Made by a program: the position numbers and the translations under genes. A model generated the notes under the pieces. It was not told the DNA's origin. It worked only from the letters and a program-made list of their open reading frames with translations, and did no database searches. Of a stretch of 64,000 bases of DNA, positions 17,125 through 25,870 are shown one piece after another. How positions within the stretch are numbered: position 1 is the first letter of the stretch; each line of letters starts with the position of its first letter. Source of the stretch: Lachnospiraceae bacterium AM48-27BH. GTDB lineage: Bacteria > Bacillota > Clostridia > Lachnospirales > Lachnospiraceae. Location of the stretch: assembly GCA_003478355.1 (NCBI GenBank), contig QUFC01000005.1, forward strand, positions 88,021 through 152,020. Direction: 5' to 3'.

Positions 17125-17207
17125 GATGTTATTTTTATTATAACAGCATATTGACAGTAACGCAAGAGAATGTTAAGATGGTTTGAAGTAAGAATAAAAA
17201 TAACATC
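17125..17207. promoter_or_regulatory. Divergent promoter flanked by perfect 15-bp inverted repeats
   Basis: GATGTTATTTTTATT on the left and AATAAAAATAACATC on the right are exact reverse complements 53 bases apart. The left arm overlaps the reverse promoter (TATAAT at 17137-17142) and the right arm lies just after the forward promoter. Symmetric arms at both start points fit one repressor, presumably the Rrf2 protein, controlling both directions. Confidence 0.65.
17151..17179 (+). promoter_or_regulatory. Promoter of the sirtuin operon
   Basis: TTGACA, 17 bases, TAAGAT; the start would fall before the right arm of the inverted repeat. Confidence 0.65.
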
Positions 17208-17228
17208 CACTCGAAAGGAATGGTGACA

Positions 17229-18209
17229 ATGAACTTCTATGATGATTTGGTCATGCAGACCCAGATGAATTATTCCAGGCACTATCCTATCTATGCTTCC
17301 GGCAGTACGCCTTATCAGCTGACTGACAAAAAGCCGCTGCCGTATAGCGAACAGATCCATCGTTTGGTACAGGAGGTAAAGGAAGCTGACTGCGTGGTAG
17401 TGGGCGGGGCTTCCGGCCTGTCCGCTGCCGGTGGCGGAGATTTTTACTACGAGGACAACGACTCCTACCGCAAATACTTCCGGCCTTTTGCGGAGAAGTA
17501 CCACTTCAAAGGTGCTTTTGCAGGGATGATGCACCCCTGGAAGACAAGGGAAGAGTATTGGGGGTATCTCGCCACATTCCTTCACACCACCCAGACCGCA
17601 CCTGTGCGTCATTCCTATTTGGATTTAGACGCTTTGTTGAAAGGCAAGGACTTCTTTATCCTCACCACGAACCAGGATACCCAGTTTGTCAAACTCTACC
17701 CGGAGGAGAAGGTGGCGGAGATCCAGGGAGATCACCGGTTCTTCCAGTGTGCCTCCTGCTGTACCGATGACACTTGGGATGCGGTAAAACCAGTGGCTGA
17801 TATGGTGGCCGCTATGGGGGATGGTACGAAGATTCCCACGGATCTTATTCCCCGGTGCCCCCACTGTGGCGGTGAGGCTTTCCCCTGGGTGCGAGGATAT
17901 GGGAATTTCCTGCAAGGAAAGAAATATGAAGAACAGTACGAAAAAATTTCTCGCTACGTACTGGAACACAAAGACAGCAAAATTCTGTTCCTGGAGTTGG
18001 GCGTTGGTCGAATGACTCCCATGTTTATCCAAGAACCTTTCTGGAACATGACCCTCAGCTTTCCCCATGCTCGATATATTGCTGTCAACGACAAATATGA
18101 CTTCCTGCCCAAGCAGTTGGAGGATAAGGGCATGACCATTGTGGCCGACATTGCTCAAGTGCTGCGGGATGCACGGAACACCATGGAAAGCGGAGATAAC
18201 GATCAATGA
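17229..18209 (+). CDS. Sir2-like protein 1 (SirTM-like)
   Basis: A 326-residue sirtuin-fold protein. The start is the ATG 9 bases after GAAAGGA; an ATG 9 bases earlier is too close. NAD-site motifs are altered but recognisable: VVGGASGLSAAGG (residues 57-69) and TTNQD with N148 and D150. The position of the catalytic histidine carries glutamine (IQGD, Q166), as I recall for class M sirtuins that ADP-ribosylate rather than deacylate. Zinc ligands are C174/C178 and C210/C213. First of three tandem paralogues; the next gene overlaps it by ATGA. Confidence 0.87.
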   Translation: MNFYDDLVMQTQMNYSRHYPIYASGSTPYQLTDKKPLPYSEQIHRLVQEVKEADCVVVGGASGLSAAGGGDFYYEDNDSYRKYFRPFAEKYHFKGAFAGMMHPWKTREEYWGYLATFLHTTQTAPVRHSYLDLDALLKGKDFFILTTNQDTQFVKLYPEEKVAEIQGDHRFFQCASCCTDDTWDAVKPVADMVAAMGDGTKIPTDLIPRCPHCGGEAFPWVRGYGNFLQGKKYEEQYEKISRYVLEHKDSKILFLELGVGRMTPMFIQEPFWNMTLSFPHARYIAVNDKYDFLPKQLEDKGMTIVADIAQVLRDARNTMESGDNDQ

Positions 18210-19087
18210 GGGTTGGAAACCAAGCGGCGCTTCAGGAACTTGCCGAGCGTATTGCTCAAGCAGATGCCGTTGTGATCGGAGGCGGATCCGGCCTGTCAAG
18301 CGCAGCTGGATACGACCACTACCATTGGTCCCCGGCACTTTCGGAGGCATTGGCTCCCTTTCGTGAACAGTATGGCTTTACCTCTCCGCTGGCTGGATTC
18401 TACCATTGCTTTTCCAGCTATGGAGAGCAGTGGGGATATTACAGTCAATATATCCGCTTCATGTGGGAAGCCCCTACGGGGCAGCCCTATCTGGATCTGC
18501 AAACGCTTGTTGCAGATAAACCGGTCTTTGTGCTGACCACTAATGTCGATCAGCAGTTTTTTCGGGTATTTCCCCAGGAACAAATTTGCGCCTTTCAGGG
18601 AGACTTTAGCTACTGCCAGTGCAGCCAGCCCTGTCGGGATGATATTTGGGAAAACCGCGAACTGGTAAAGGAACTGACCGGTCGCTTGGTGGGTGTTCGC
18701 CTGCCGGAGGAAGCTGTTCCCCGTTGCCCGGATTGCGGTCGGGTGCTGGTGCCTTGGGTACGAGATGATACCTTTCTGGATGGAACCTTCTGGCAGGATA
18801 ACCTGCACCGCTACCATAGATTCCTGCGACGCTGGATAATGGATCAGTCCGACAAAAAAGTCCTGCTGTTGGAACTTGGCGTGGGTGAGATGACGCCCAG
18901 TATCATCAAACTGCCCTTCTGGGAACTTACTGCCAAAAACGAAAACGTCTTTTATGCATGTCTTAATCGAGAGGCATCTCATAGGCCAGAGCATCTGCGG
19001 GGACGCAGCCTGTATCTGCAAGGAGATTTGGCGGAAACTCTAGCTGCCCTCCGGCAGGAGCGATCCATCGAAGCAACCATAAAATAG
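18206..19087 (+). CDS. Sir2-like protein 2 (SirTM-like)
   Basis: A 293-residue paralogue of its neighbours, translationally coupled to the first by a 4-base overlap. VVIGGGSGLSSAAG (22-35), TTNVD (N113, D115) and FQGD (Q131 at the catalytic-His position) look like an active NAD-binding site of the same type. Zinc ligands are C139/C143 and a CPDC pair. No macrodomain, GcvH-like or lipoate-ligase gene, the usual SirTM partners, is near. Confidence 0.87.
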   Translation: MRVGNQAALQELAERIAQADAVVIGGGSGLSSAAGYDHYHWSPALSEALAPFREQYGFTSPLAGFYHCFSSYGEQWGYYSQYIRFMWEAPTGQPYLDLQTLVADKPVFVLTTNVDQQFFRVFPQEQICAFQGDFSYCQCSQPCRDDIWENRELVKELTGRLVGVRLPEEAVPRCPDCGRVLVPWVRDDTFLDGTFWQDNLHRYHRFLRRWIMDQSDKKVLLLELGVGEMTPSIIKLPFWELTAKNENVFYACLNREASHRPEHLRGRSLYLQGDLAETLAALRQERSIEATIK

Positions 19088-19104
19088 AAAAGGAGCGAAC
19101 GAAT

Positions 19105-19941
19105 ATGATTGATTGGAACCCTATTGCGGAAAAATTCAGAGAAGCGGACGCTATCCTGATCGGGGCCAGTAACGGCCTGTCCATCACTGAAGGACTGCAT
19201 TTGTTTGCAGATAATGCGGCCTTTGAAAGACTGTTTGGGGATTTTAAACGGAAATACGGCCTTGGGTGTATTTTGCAGGGCATGATGGCTGGATGGTCCA
19301 GCGAGGAGGAAAAATGGGCCTTCTGGGCCCGGCTCATCCATCATTACTGCGGGCAATACCAGCCTACGCCGGTGATGAACGATTTGAAGGCCATTGTGGG
19401 AGAGAAAGATTACTTTGTCGTCACATCAAACGGAGAAGGTCACTTTGAACGGTGTGGCTTCGATCCGACGAAAATCTATGAGATCGAGGGCAACTGGTTT
19501 ACGATGCAGTGTGCCCGCCCCTGCCACAACACCATCTATCCTAGTCTGGAGGTGGCAGAAAAATTATCGGCTGCCGAACAGAGCGGCCATGTGCCTACAG
19601 AATTGGTGCCGCGCTGTCCCAAGTGCGGCGGTCCCATGGACATCCACATGGGTGCGGGTCAGAGAATGATTCCGGATACCGCTGCCCAGGCACGGTTCCA
19701 AAACTTTCTGAAAACCTACCACGGGAAGAAACTGGTGGTTTTGGAGCTGGGCATTGGCTGGCGCAATCAGCTGATCAAGGCCCCGATGATGCGCCTGGTG
19801 GCCAGCGAGCCAAACGCCACTTATGTGACCCTCAATCTTGGTGAGATCTACATTACGGACAATATCAAAGAAAAGTCCTTCGGTCTGGACGGGCGGCTGG
19901 ACGAGCTGCTGCCTGCTCTCCGGGAGGCGTGCGAGGCATAA
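19105..19941 (+). CDS. Sir2-like protein 3, diverged active site
   Basis: A 278-residue third paralogue. The NAD loop (LIGASNGLSITEG) and zinc cysteines (C136/C140, CPKC) remain. TTNxD has become TSNGE (N109, E111) and the Q/H position is glutamate (IEGN, E128). It may be a pseudoenzyme or have changed chemistry. SD AAAAGGAGCG. It is 17 bases after gene 2. Confidence 0.85.
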   Translation: MIDWNPIAEKFREADAILIGASNGLSITEGLHLFADNAAFERLFGDFKRKYGLGCILQGMMAGWSSEEEKWAFWARLIHHYCGQYQPTPVMNDLKAIVGEKDYFVVTSNGEGHFERCGFDPTKIYEIEGNWFTMQCARPCHNTIYPSLEVAEKLSAAEQSGHVPTELVPRCPKCGGPMDIHMGAGQRMIPDTAAQARFQNFLKTYHGKKLVVLELGIGWRNQLIKAPMMRLVASEPNATYVTLNLGEIYITDNIKEKSFGLDGRLDELLPALREACEA

Positions 19942-19962
19942 CGATTTCGGAGCAAGTTCAAA

Positions 19963-20436
19963 ATGACGATACGAATGCAGTGGACAGATGGAAAGATTCG
20001 ATGCCATTGGGTGAGCCCGACTAATACCACTTATCTGCGATACCATGACGAGGAATGGGGCAGACCGGTCCACGATGACCAGTTGCTGTTTGAAATGTTG
20101 ATTTTGGAGAATTTTCAGGCAGGCCTCACCTGGGAATGTGTCTTAAATAAACGAGAAGCATTTCGCCGTGCTTTTGACGGGTTTGATTTACGGAAGGTGG
20201 CATCTTATAGCGAAGAAAAATTGACGGCTCTGCAAGCTGACTCTGGAATCATCCGTAACCGGCTGAAAATACGAGCTGCAGTGGTCAGCTCACCATTATC
20301 GGATGCTATCTCAAAAGACTTGAAAAAGCGAGGCATGAAGTTTGTGGGGGCCGTAATCATCTATGCCTATTTGCAGGCGGTGGGAGTTATCAACTCTCAT
20401 GAATCAGGTTGCTTCCTGAATCCTTTGCAGCAGTAG
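19963..20436 (+). CDS. tag: DNA-3-methyladenine glycosylase I, internally deleted
   Basis: Tag removes 3-methyladenine from DNA. This copy has 157 residues. It matches the intact copy near 36.4 kb (189 residues) at both ends: HDEEWGRPVHDDQ, FQAGLTWECVLNKREAF, the zinc-knuckle end SHESGC. About 34 residues between AAVVS and LSDAISK, including the WHWTDGR segment, are missing in frame. The protein probably cannot fold normally. It follows the sirtuins by 21 bases and may share their transcript. Confidence 0.85.
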   Translation: MTIRMQWTDGKIRCHWVSPTNTTYLRYHDEEWGRPVHDDQLLFEMLILENFQAGLTWECVLNKREAFRRAFDGFDLRKVASYSEEKLTALQADSGIIRNRLKIRAAVVSSPLSDAISKDLKKRGMKFVGAVIIYAYLQAVGVINSHESGCFLNPLQQ

Positions 20437-20521
20437 AAAATGCAGAAAATAAAACGCCGGGAAGTTGACTCAAATTGTCAATGCCTCCCGGCTATTATCT
20501 TGCAGATTAGTATAGTTAGAA

Positions 20522-20875
20522 TCATGGTATATATTTCATTCCCCATTGGGAAATGGCGTAAAAGACCGGCAACAGATCCCGTCCTTTCTCGGTGAGGGAG
20601 TATTCCACCCGCAGGGGCATTTCATTATATTGGATGCGCTGGATCAATTCATCCGCTTCCAGCTCCTTCAGGGCGTTGGTCAGAGCTGTGTTGGTGATGG
20701 GCTTGAGAACTTTTTTCAGTTCCCCAAACCGCATGGGACACTTGATGCATAGTTCATAGAGAATTTGGAGTTTCCATTTGCCCTGCAGCATTTGAACCAC
20801 CGGCGTGACCGGGCAGTTTCCCTCGCCGGTTAGAATGACACTGCCAACCTTTTCTTTGAATTCCTCATAAGTCAT
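20522..20875 (-). CDS. HxlR-family transcriptional regulator
   Basis: A 117-residue winged helix: CPVTPVVQMLQGKWKLQILY, PMRFGELKKVLKPITNTALT, LRVEYSLTEKGRDLLPVF. The conserved N-terminal cysteine (NCPV) is the one used by quinone/electrophile-sensing relatives. The ATG is chosen because GAGGAAAG lies upstream; two earlier ATGs exist. Divergent from a flavin reductase gene, repeating the pairing seen at 11.8-12.8 kb. Confidence 0.87.
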   Translation of the reverse strand: MTYEEFKEKVGSVILTGEGNCPVTPVVQMLQGKWKLQILYELCIKCPMRFGELKKVLKPITNTALTNALKELEADELIQRIQYNEMPLRVEYSLTEKGRDLLPVFYAISQWGMKYIP

Positions 20876-20918
20876 AATTGGAGCTTTCCTCATCTTTTGT
20901 AGTATATTTTTTGATACC

Positions 20919-20941
20919 AGGTACAAATAATTTGCGTACTT
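20919..20941. promoter_or_regulatory. Likely HxlR-family operator
   Basis: GTACAAATAATTTGCGTAC: two GTAC half sites 11 bases apart with partly symmetric centre, between the divergent genes and touching the forward -35. Confidence 0.45.
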
Positions 20942-20967
20942 GAACAAAAATTGCTATCAGATATAAT
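20940..20967 (+). promoter_or_regulatory. Promoter of the second flavin reductase gene
   Basis: TTGAAC, 16 bases, TATAAT. The -35 abuts the GTAC palindrome, so a bound regulator would block it. Confidence 0.55.
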
Positions 20968-21029
20968 AAATATATCACTGGTTGGCCATGCAGTCAACGA
21001 CTGAAATTCCTTAGAAAGGTCTGAATGAC

Positions 21030-21533
21030 ATGAAAGAACTGAACATTATGGAGGCTACTGTTCTGACCTCCCCCAATCCACTGACGCTGATCTGCTCTAA
21101 AAAGGAGGATGGTTCTACGAACCTGGCTCCCATTTGCTTTGTGTCTTACCTCTCCTTCAATCCGCCTATGGTGGGCTTCGCCACTGGCAAACAGTCTCAT
21201 ACCGGTAAGCAGGTACGGGAGACCGGCAAAGTCATCGTCACTGTTCCCGGTGAGAGTCTGGCTGGCGCAGTAATGGCCTGCGGAGCGTCTACCGGCGCCA
21301 AGACCGACAAGGTGGCCGACAACAACATCGAGATGATGGCTGTGGAGGGCAGTGACATCCAGATTCCGGTGGATACCCGTCTGGCGATGGTGGCCACCCT
21401 GCAGCAGTCGGTGGAGGTGGGCGACCATATCCTGCACATCTGTCAGGTGGACAAGTTCCTGGGCGATGAGGACAAGAAGGGGCTGTATGCCTGGAACGGC
21501 TTCGGGAAAGTTGCGCCTGCGGTAGAAGGCTAA
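21030..21533 (+). CDS. Flavin reductase family protein
   Basis: A 167-residue FMN-binding split-barrel protein. LICSKKEDGSTNLAPICFVS, NPPMVGFATGKQSHTGK and VPGESLAGAVMACGASTG are typical of the flavin reductase-like domain. It is unrelated in detail to the reductase at 11.8 kb but similarly paired with an HxlR gene. Two radical-SAM genes follow within 30 bases and are probably cotranscribed. Confidence 0.87.
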   Translation: MKELNIMEATVLTSPNPLTLICSKKEDGSTNLAPICFVSYLSFNPPMVGFATGKQSHTGKQVRETGKVIVTVPGESLAGAVMACGASTGAKTDKVADNNIEMMAVEGSDIQIPVDTRLAMVATLQQSVEVGDHILHICQVDKFLGDEDKKGLYAWNGFGKVAPAVEG

Positions 21534-21561
21534 ATCTTAAAACGGAAAGGAGGCTTTAGCG

Positions 21562-22251
21562 GTGGCTGTTTGTATTAAAGACTGTATTCAGAACATGAAT
21601 CTGGTGATCGGCTGTACGATTGGTTGCAGCTACTGCTACGCCAGAAACAATGTCCGCCGGTTTCACATGATCGACGACTTTGAAAAGCCGGAGTTTTTTC
21701 CCAATAAGCTGCGGCTGATGGAGAAAAAGCGCCCACAGAATTTTCTGCTCACCGGCATGAGCGATTTTTCCTACTGGAAGACAGAGTGGCGGGAACAGAT
21801 ATTTGCCAAGATGACTGAAAATCCGCAGCACCAATATCTGTTTTTGACTAAGCGACCGGAGGATATTGTGTTTTCCACTACCCTGGAGAATGCGTGGTTT
21901 GGTGTAACTGTTACCTCCAGTAAAGAGAAAAACCGTATCCAGACTTTGCGGGAGCATATCCATGGCGGACACTATCATGTGACCTTTGAACCTATGTTTG
22001 ATGATGTTGGCATGGTGGACCTTACCGGAATTGAGTGGATCGTCATTGGGACTGAGACCGGACATAGGAAGGGCAAAGTCGTATCGAAACCGGAATGGGT
22101 GTGGAATCTGACACATCAGGCCCATGCGCTTGGCATCCCTGTATTTATGAAGGAAGATCTGCTTCCTATCATGGGAGAGGCACAGATGGTACAAGAATTT
22201 CCCCCGGCTTTTTACCGGGTATTGGAGGAACAGAAGACATGGCAGAAGTGA
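21562..22251 (+). CDS. Radical-SAM family protein, DUF5131 (phage Gp37/Gp68) type
   Basis: A 229-residue protein beginning at GTG after AAAGGAGG. The N-terminal CTIGCSYCYAR gives the CX3CX2C motif for a 4Fe-4S cluster binding S-adenosylmethionine. The following MRPQNFLL-type region and LFLTKRPEDI are typical of DUF5131 proteins. The substrate is unknown. It overlaps the next radical-SAM gene by 13 bases, implying coordinated synthesis. Confidence 0.82.
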   Translation: MAVCIKDCIQNMNLVIGCTIGCSYCYARNNVRRFHMIDDFEKPEFFPNKLRLMEKKRPQNFLLTGMSDFSYWKTEWREQIFAKMTENPQHQYLFLTKRPEDIVFSTTLENAWFGVTVTSSKEKNRIQTLREHIHGGHYHVTFEPMFDDVGMVDLTGIEWIVIGTETGHRKGKVVSKPEWVWNLTHQAHALGIPVFMKEDLLPIMGEAQMVQEFPPAFYRVLEEQKTWQK

Positions 22252-23162
22252 AAGAGAGCAGCATTCTGATTCAGGATATAGAAACCAAAAATATTATGAC
22301 AAAATCCACCCTGCCGGTGGGCGGCTATTCCGTCAATCCTTATGTGGGCTGTACCCATGGCTGCAAATACTGCTACGCCTCGTTTATGAAGCGATTTACC
22401 GGGCACACCGAACCGTGGGGTACATTCCTGGATGTGAAACATTGGCCAGCAATCAAAAATCCCCGGAAATACGCCGGACAGCGCGTAGTCATCGGCTCGG
22501 TGACTGATGGCTATCTGCCCCAGGAGGCTCAGTTTCAGAACACCCGAAAGCTTCTTGAACAGCTCCGGGGCAGCGAGGCAGAAATTCTCATCTGTACCAA
22601 GTCAGACTTGGTAATCCGTGACATCGACCTCCTGAAAGAACTGGGAAAGGTCACGGTTTCCTGGTCGATCAATACGCTGGACGAGGATTTCAAAAACGAT
22701 ATGGACAATGCCGTCAGCATTAAGCGACGGCTGGATGCCATGAAGCAGATCTATGATGCGGGCATTCGCACTGTCTGTTTTATCGCTCCGGTTTTTCCCG
22801 GTATCACGGATTTCGAGGCTATCTTCCATCAGGTCAGAAATCAGTGCGACCTGATATGGCTAGAAAATCTAAACCTGCGAGGCGGATTCAAAAAAGACAT
22901 CCTTGACTATATACGTAAAAAACATCCTGACTTGGTTCCGCTGTACGACGCTATCTACAACAAGAGAGACAGAAGCTACTTCCATGGTTTGGAGGATCAA
23001 GCGGAACGGCTGGCGAAAGAAAACAGCTGTCCCTTCGTGGACAACGAGTTGCCCTACGGTCGGGCAGAGCCTGGGCACCCGGTCATTGTGGATTACTTTT
23101 ACCATGAGGAAGTGCGTGGCTCGGAAAACACCGGACGACGCAACCCCAAAAATAATTTGTGA
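22239..23162 (+). CDS. Radical-SAM protein, SPL-like
   Basis: A 307-residue protein with CTHGCKYCYASFMKRF, the CX3CX2C cluster motif in a spore-photoproduct-lyase-like (SplB-type) context, then VVIGSVTDGYLPQEAQFQNT and ILICTKSDLVIRDIDLL. I chose the ATG after TTGGAGGAACAGAAG. The real SPL has a further catalytic cysteine that I do not identify here. Paired with a DUF5131 enzyme; joint function unknown. Confidence 0.83.
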   Translation: MAEVKESSILIQDIETKNIMTKSTLPVGGYSVNPYVGCTHGCKYCYASFMKRFTGHTEPWGTFLDVKHWPAIKNPRKYAGQRVVIGSVTDGYLPQEAQFQNTRKLLEQLRGSEAEILICTKSDLVIRDIDLLKELGKVTVSWSINTLDEDFKNDMDNAVSIKRRLDAMKQIYDAGIRTVCFIAPVFPGITDFEAIFHQVRNQCDLIWLENLNLRGGFKKDILDYIRKKHPDLVPLYDAIYNKRDRSYFHGLEDQAERLAKENSCPFVDNELPYGRAEPGHPVIVDYFYHEEVRGSENTGRRNPKNNL

Positions 23163-23166
23163 AATA

Positions 23167-23212
23167 AATGGGTTCTGACATGGAGCGGTGCTTCAATGTC
23201 AGAACCTTTTTT
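23167..23212 (+). terminator. Terminator after the radical-SAM pair
   Basis: GGTTCTGACAT and ATGTCAGAACC form a perfect 11-bp stem, followed by TTTTTT. Confidence 0.92.
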
Positions 23213-23515
23213 AGCACTGTTTACCCATTCAGAAGTTTTCTTATCCCTCTTGGAAGGACTTGTACTCCGTCCATTGTTTTTCGATTTTCCCCGCTCTACA
23301 ATGCAGACGGAACGATTAAATGTTGCCCTTATCAAGGCACTGGAATGTGCCGATAAAAGCTGTTTTTTGCCCAAGTAGAAGAACCCTTTTCCCAAATGGA
23401 AGGATATAGGTTCAAAGCGTTGACGAGGACGGTTTTCCTGCGTATGATGAAGATACAGTTAAATAATGATTTAATTGTTTGACACAAAATTACTACTCGG
23501 AGAGAGATTTTCAAA
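23213..23515. other. Intergenic stretch with no supported gene
   Basis: Several short open frames occur on both strands but none has a ribosome-binding site with a family-like sequence. One broken frame (around QVEEPFSQMEGYRFKALT) looks weakly protein-like and may be a decayed remnant. TTGACA at 23478 lies near the following HMA gene, without a clear -10. Confidence 0.5.
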
Positions 23516-23734
23516 ATGAAAAAGACTTACAAAATTGATGTGGATTGCGCTAACTGCGCCAACCTGATGGAGGATGCAGCCCGCAAGACCAGCGGCGTAC
23601 AGAGCGCTACGGTGAATTTTATGACCCTCAAGATGAACGTGGAGTTCGAGGAAGGTCAGGACCCCAAGGCTGTTATGCAGGAGGTTCGCAAAGCCTGCAA
23701 GAAGGTGGAACCCGATTGCGAGATCTTCTTGTAA
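23516..23734 (+). CDS. Heavy-metal-associated (HMA) domain protein
   Basis: A 72-residue ferredoxin-like metal chaperone. DVDCANCANLMEDAARKTSG holds the CXXC metal site, and TVNFMTLKMNVEFEEGQD matches the second strand region. It has a similar role to the N-terminal HMA domains of metal P-type ATPases; the ATPase downstream lacks such a domain, so this probably supplies it in trans. A short terminator separates the two. Confidence 0.9.
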   Translation: MKKTYKIDVDCANCANLMEDAARKTSGVQSATVNFMTLKMNVEFEEGQDPKAVMQEVRKACKKVEPDCEIFL

Positions 23735-23749
23735 GCCAGCGAAACGAAA

Positions 23750-23788
23750 TGCCCTGTTGAGCGGCAGCTTGCAGGGCGTTCTTTCTCT
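23750..23788 (+). terminator. Weak terminator after the HMA gene
   Basis: GCCCTG and CAGGGC pair across a 15-base loop, followed by GTTCTTTCTCTT. Partial read-through to the ATPase is likely. Confidence 0.5.
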
Positions 23789-23832
23789 TAGACAAATAAA
23801 CGAATAAGCAATCGTGAAAGGAGTAAAACGAA

Positions 23833-25832
23833 ATGCAGGAGTATATCATCAACGGTCTGCTGGTCGTGGTGGCTCTGCTGGCCGTGATCCTTCAGATCAT
23901 CGGCACGCGGCCCTCCGCCGGTATGACCAAAAAACAAAAAGTGATGTTGTGGCGGATTCTGACTGCTACGGTTCTACTGTTGATTTTGCAGGTCCTGGGC
24001 GCAGGCGCATTTGAAGTGTTTGGCGCGGCAGGCCGCTGGATACGTCTGGCTGTGTTCATGCTGGATTATCTGGTCATTGGCTACGACATTCTGGAAAAAG
24101 CCGGAAAAGGTATCCGCAACGGTCAGGTTTTCGATGAGCACTTTCTGATGGCGGTGGCTACGCTGGGTGCGCTTGCCCTGGCCATATATGAAAACGGCGA
24201 CTATCTGGAGGCCATCGCAGTGATGCTGTTCTACCAGGTGGGCGAATGGTTCCAGTCCTACGCCGTGGGCAAGAGCCGCCGGAACATCAGTGATCTGATG
24301 GACATCCGTCCTGATTATGCCAATATCGAACGGGAGGGAAAACTGGAACAGGTAGACCCGGACGAAGTGGGTATCGGCACCATTATTGTGGTACAGCCCG
24401 GCGAGAAAGTTCCTATTGACGGTACGGTGGTTCAGGGTGAATCTACACTGAACACCGCTGCCCTCACAGGCGAGAGCTTGCCCCGCGAGGTCAAAACCGG
24501 GGATGAGATCATCTCTGGCTGTATCAATATGACAGGCTTGCTCCATATCCAGACCACCAAGGAATTTGGCGAGTCCACTGTCTCCAAGATTCTGGATCTG
24601 GTGGAGAACGCCTCCTCCCGGAGTCCAAGTCGGAGGACTTCATTTCCCGCTTTGCCAAGATCTACACCCCTGCAGTGTGCTATGCCGCGCTGGCGCTGGC
24701 TGTGTTGCCGCCGCTGGTACGGATGTTTGCCATGGGGCTGGATGCAGGCTGGGAGACCTGGATCTATCGTGCGCTGACCTTCCTCGTTGCCAGTTGCCCC
24801 TGCGCTTTGGTCATTTCCATTCCTCTGTCCTTCTTTGCAGGAATTGGCGGAGCCAGTAAGGCGGGCGTTCTGGTGAAGGGGTCCAACTATCTGGAGACCC
24901 TGTCGCAGGCTAAGATCGTGGTATTTGACAAGACCGGCACACTGACTCAGGGCGTATTTGAGGTGAATGCGATCCATCACAATGAGATGGATGAACACAA
25001 GCTGGTGGAATACGCCGCTCTGGCAGAGAGTGCTTCAAGCCATCCCATCAGCAAGAGCTTACAGAAAGCCTATGGCATGGAAATCGACCGCAGCCGTGTA
25101 ACCAATATTCAGGAGCTCAGCGGCAACGGAGTGATTGCCACAGTGGATGATCATCAGGTCGCAGCTGGAAACGACAAGCTCATGAATCGTTTGGGGGTCC
25201 AGGCTATTCCGTGCCATAGTGTGGGAACGATCATTCACATGGCGATTGACGGGAAATATGCCGGACACATTGTTATTTCCGACATCGTGAAGCCTCACTC
25301 CAAGGAAGCCATCCAGGCATTAAAGTCGGCTGGTGTTCGCAAGACGGTGATGCTTACTGGTGACGCCAAGAAGGTGGCTGACAGTGTGGCCTCCGCTCTG
25401 GGGTTGGATGAGGTTTACAGTGAACTGCTTCCTGCTGACAAGGTGGAGAAAGTGGAGCAGTTGATTCAGAACAAACCAGAGAAAGAAAAACTGGCTTTTG
25501 TGGGCGATGGCATCAACGACGCCCCGGTGCTTCGCCGGGCAGACATCGGCATCGCCATGGGTGCCATGGGTTCTGATGCCGCCATTGAGGCTGCTGATGT
25601 GGTCCTAATGGATGATGACCCCTTGCAGATCTCCAAAGCAATCAAAATCTCCCGCAAGTGCCTTGGCATCGTCTATCAGAACATCGTGGTGGCCATCGGC
25701 GTAAAACTGGCCTGCCTCGTGCTGGTCGCTCTGGGCTTCGCCAATATGTGGCTGGCCGTGTTTGCTGATGTGGGCGTGATGATTATAGCCGTCCTCAACG
25801 CTATCCGGGCACTGTTTGTGAAAAATCTTTAA
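23833..25832 (+). pseudogene. Heavy-metal P-type ATPase (ZntA/CadA type), frameshifted
   Basis: A P1B-type pump of about 665 residues. The first frame contains the actuator motif LTGESLPRE. The second contains the membrane SCPCALV motif of Zn/Cd/Pb pumps, DKTGTLT with the phosphorylated Asp, SHPISKSL and GDGINDAP. The frames part near 24620; restoring one A in CCCGGAGTCC gives NASSRKSKSEDFISR, the normal sequence. There is no HMA domain at the N-terminus. A CzrA-like repressor follows. If the base is truly missing the pump is dead; a sequence error is likely. Confidence 0.88.
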
Positions 25833-25870
25833 GGTTTCGTGAGAGACGAAAACAGAAAGGAGGGTTCCTA

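Noticed and set aside
17625..19021. Two 241-codon reverse frames opposite the sirtuin genes
   Set aside because: The forward proteins have sirtuin motifs and zinc cysteines; the reverse frames are shadows produced by high G+C.
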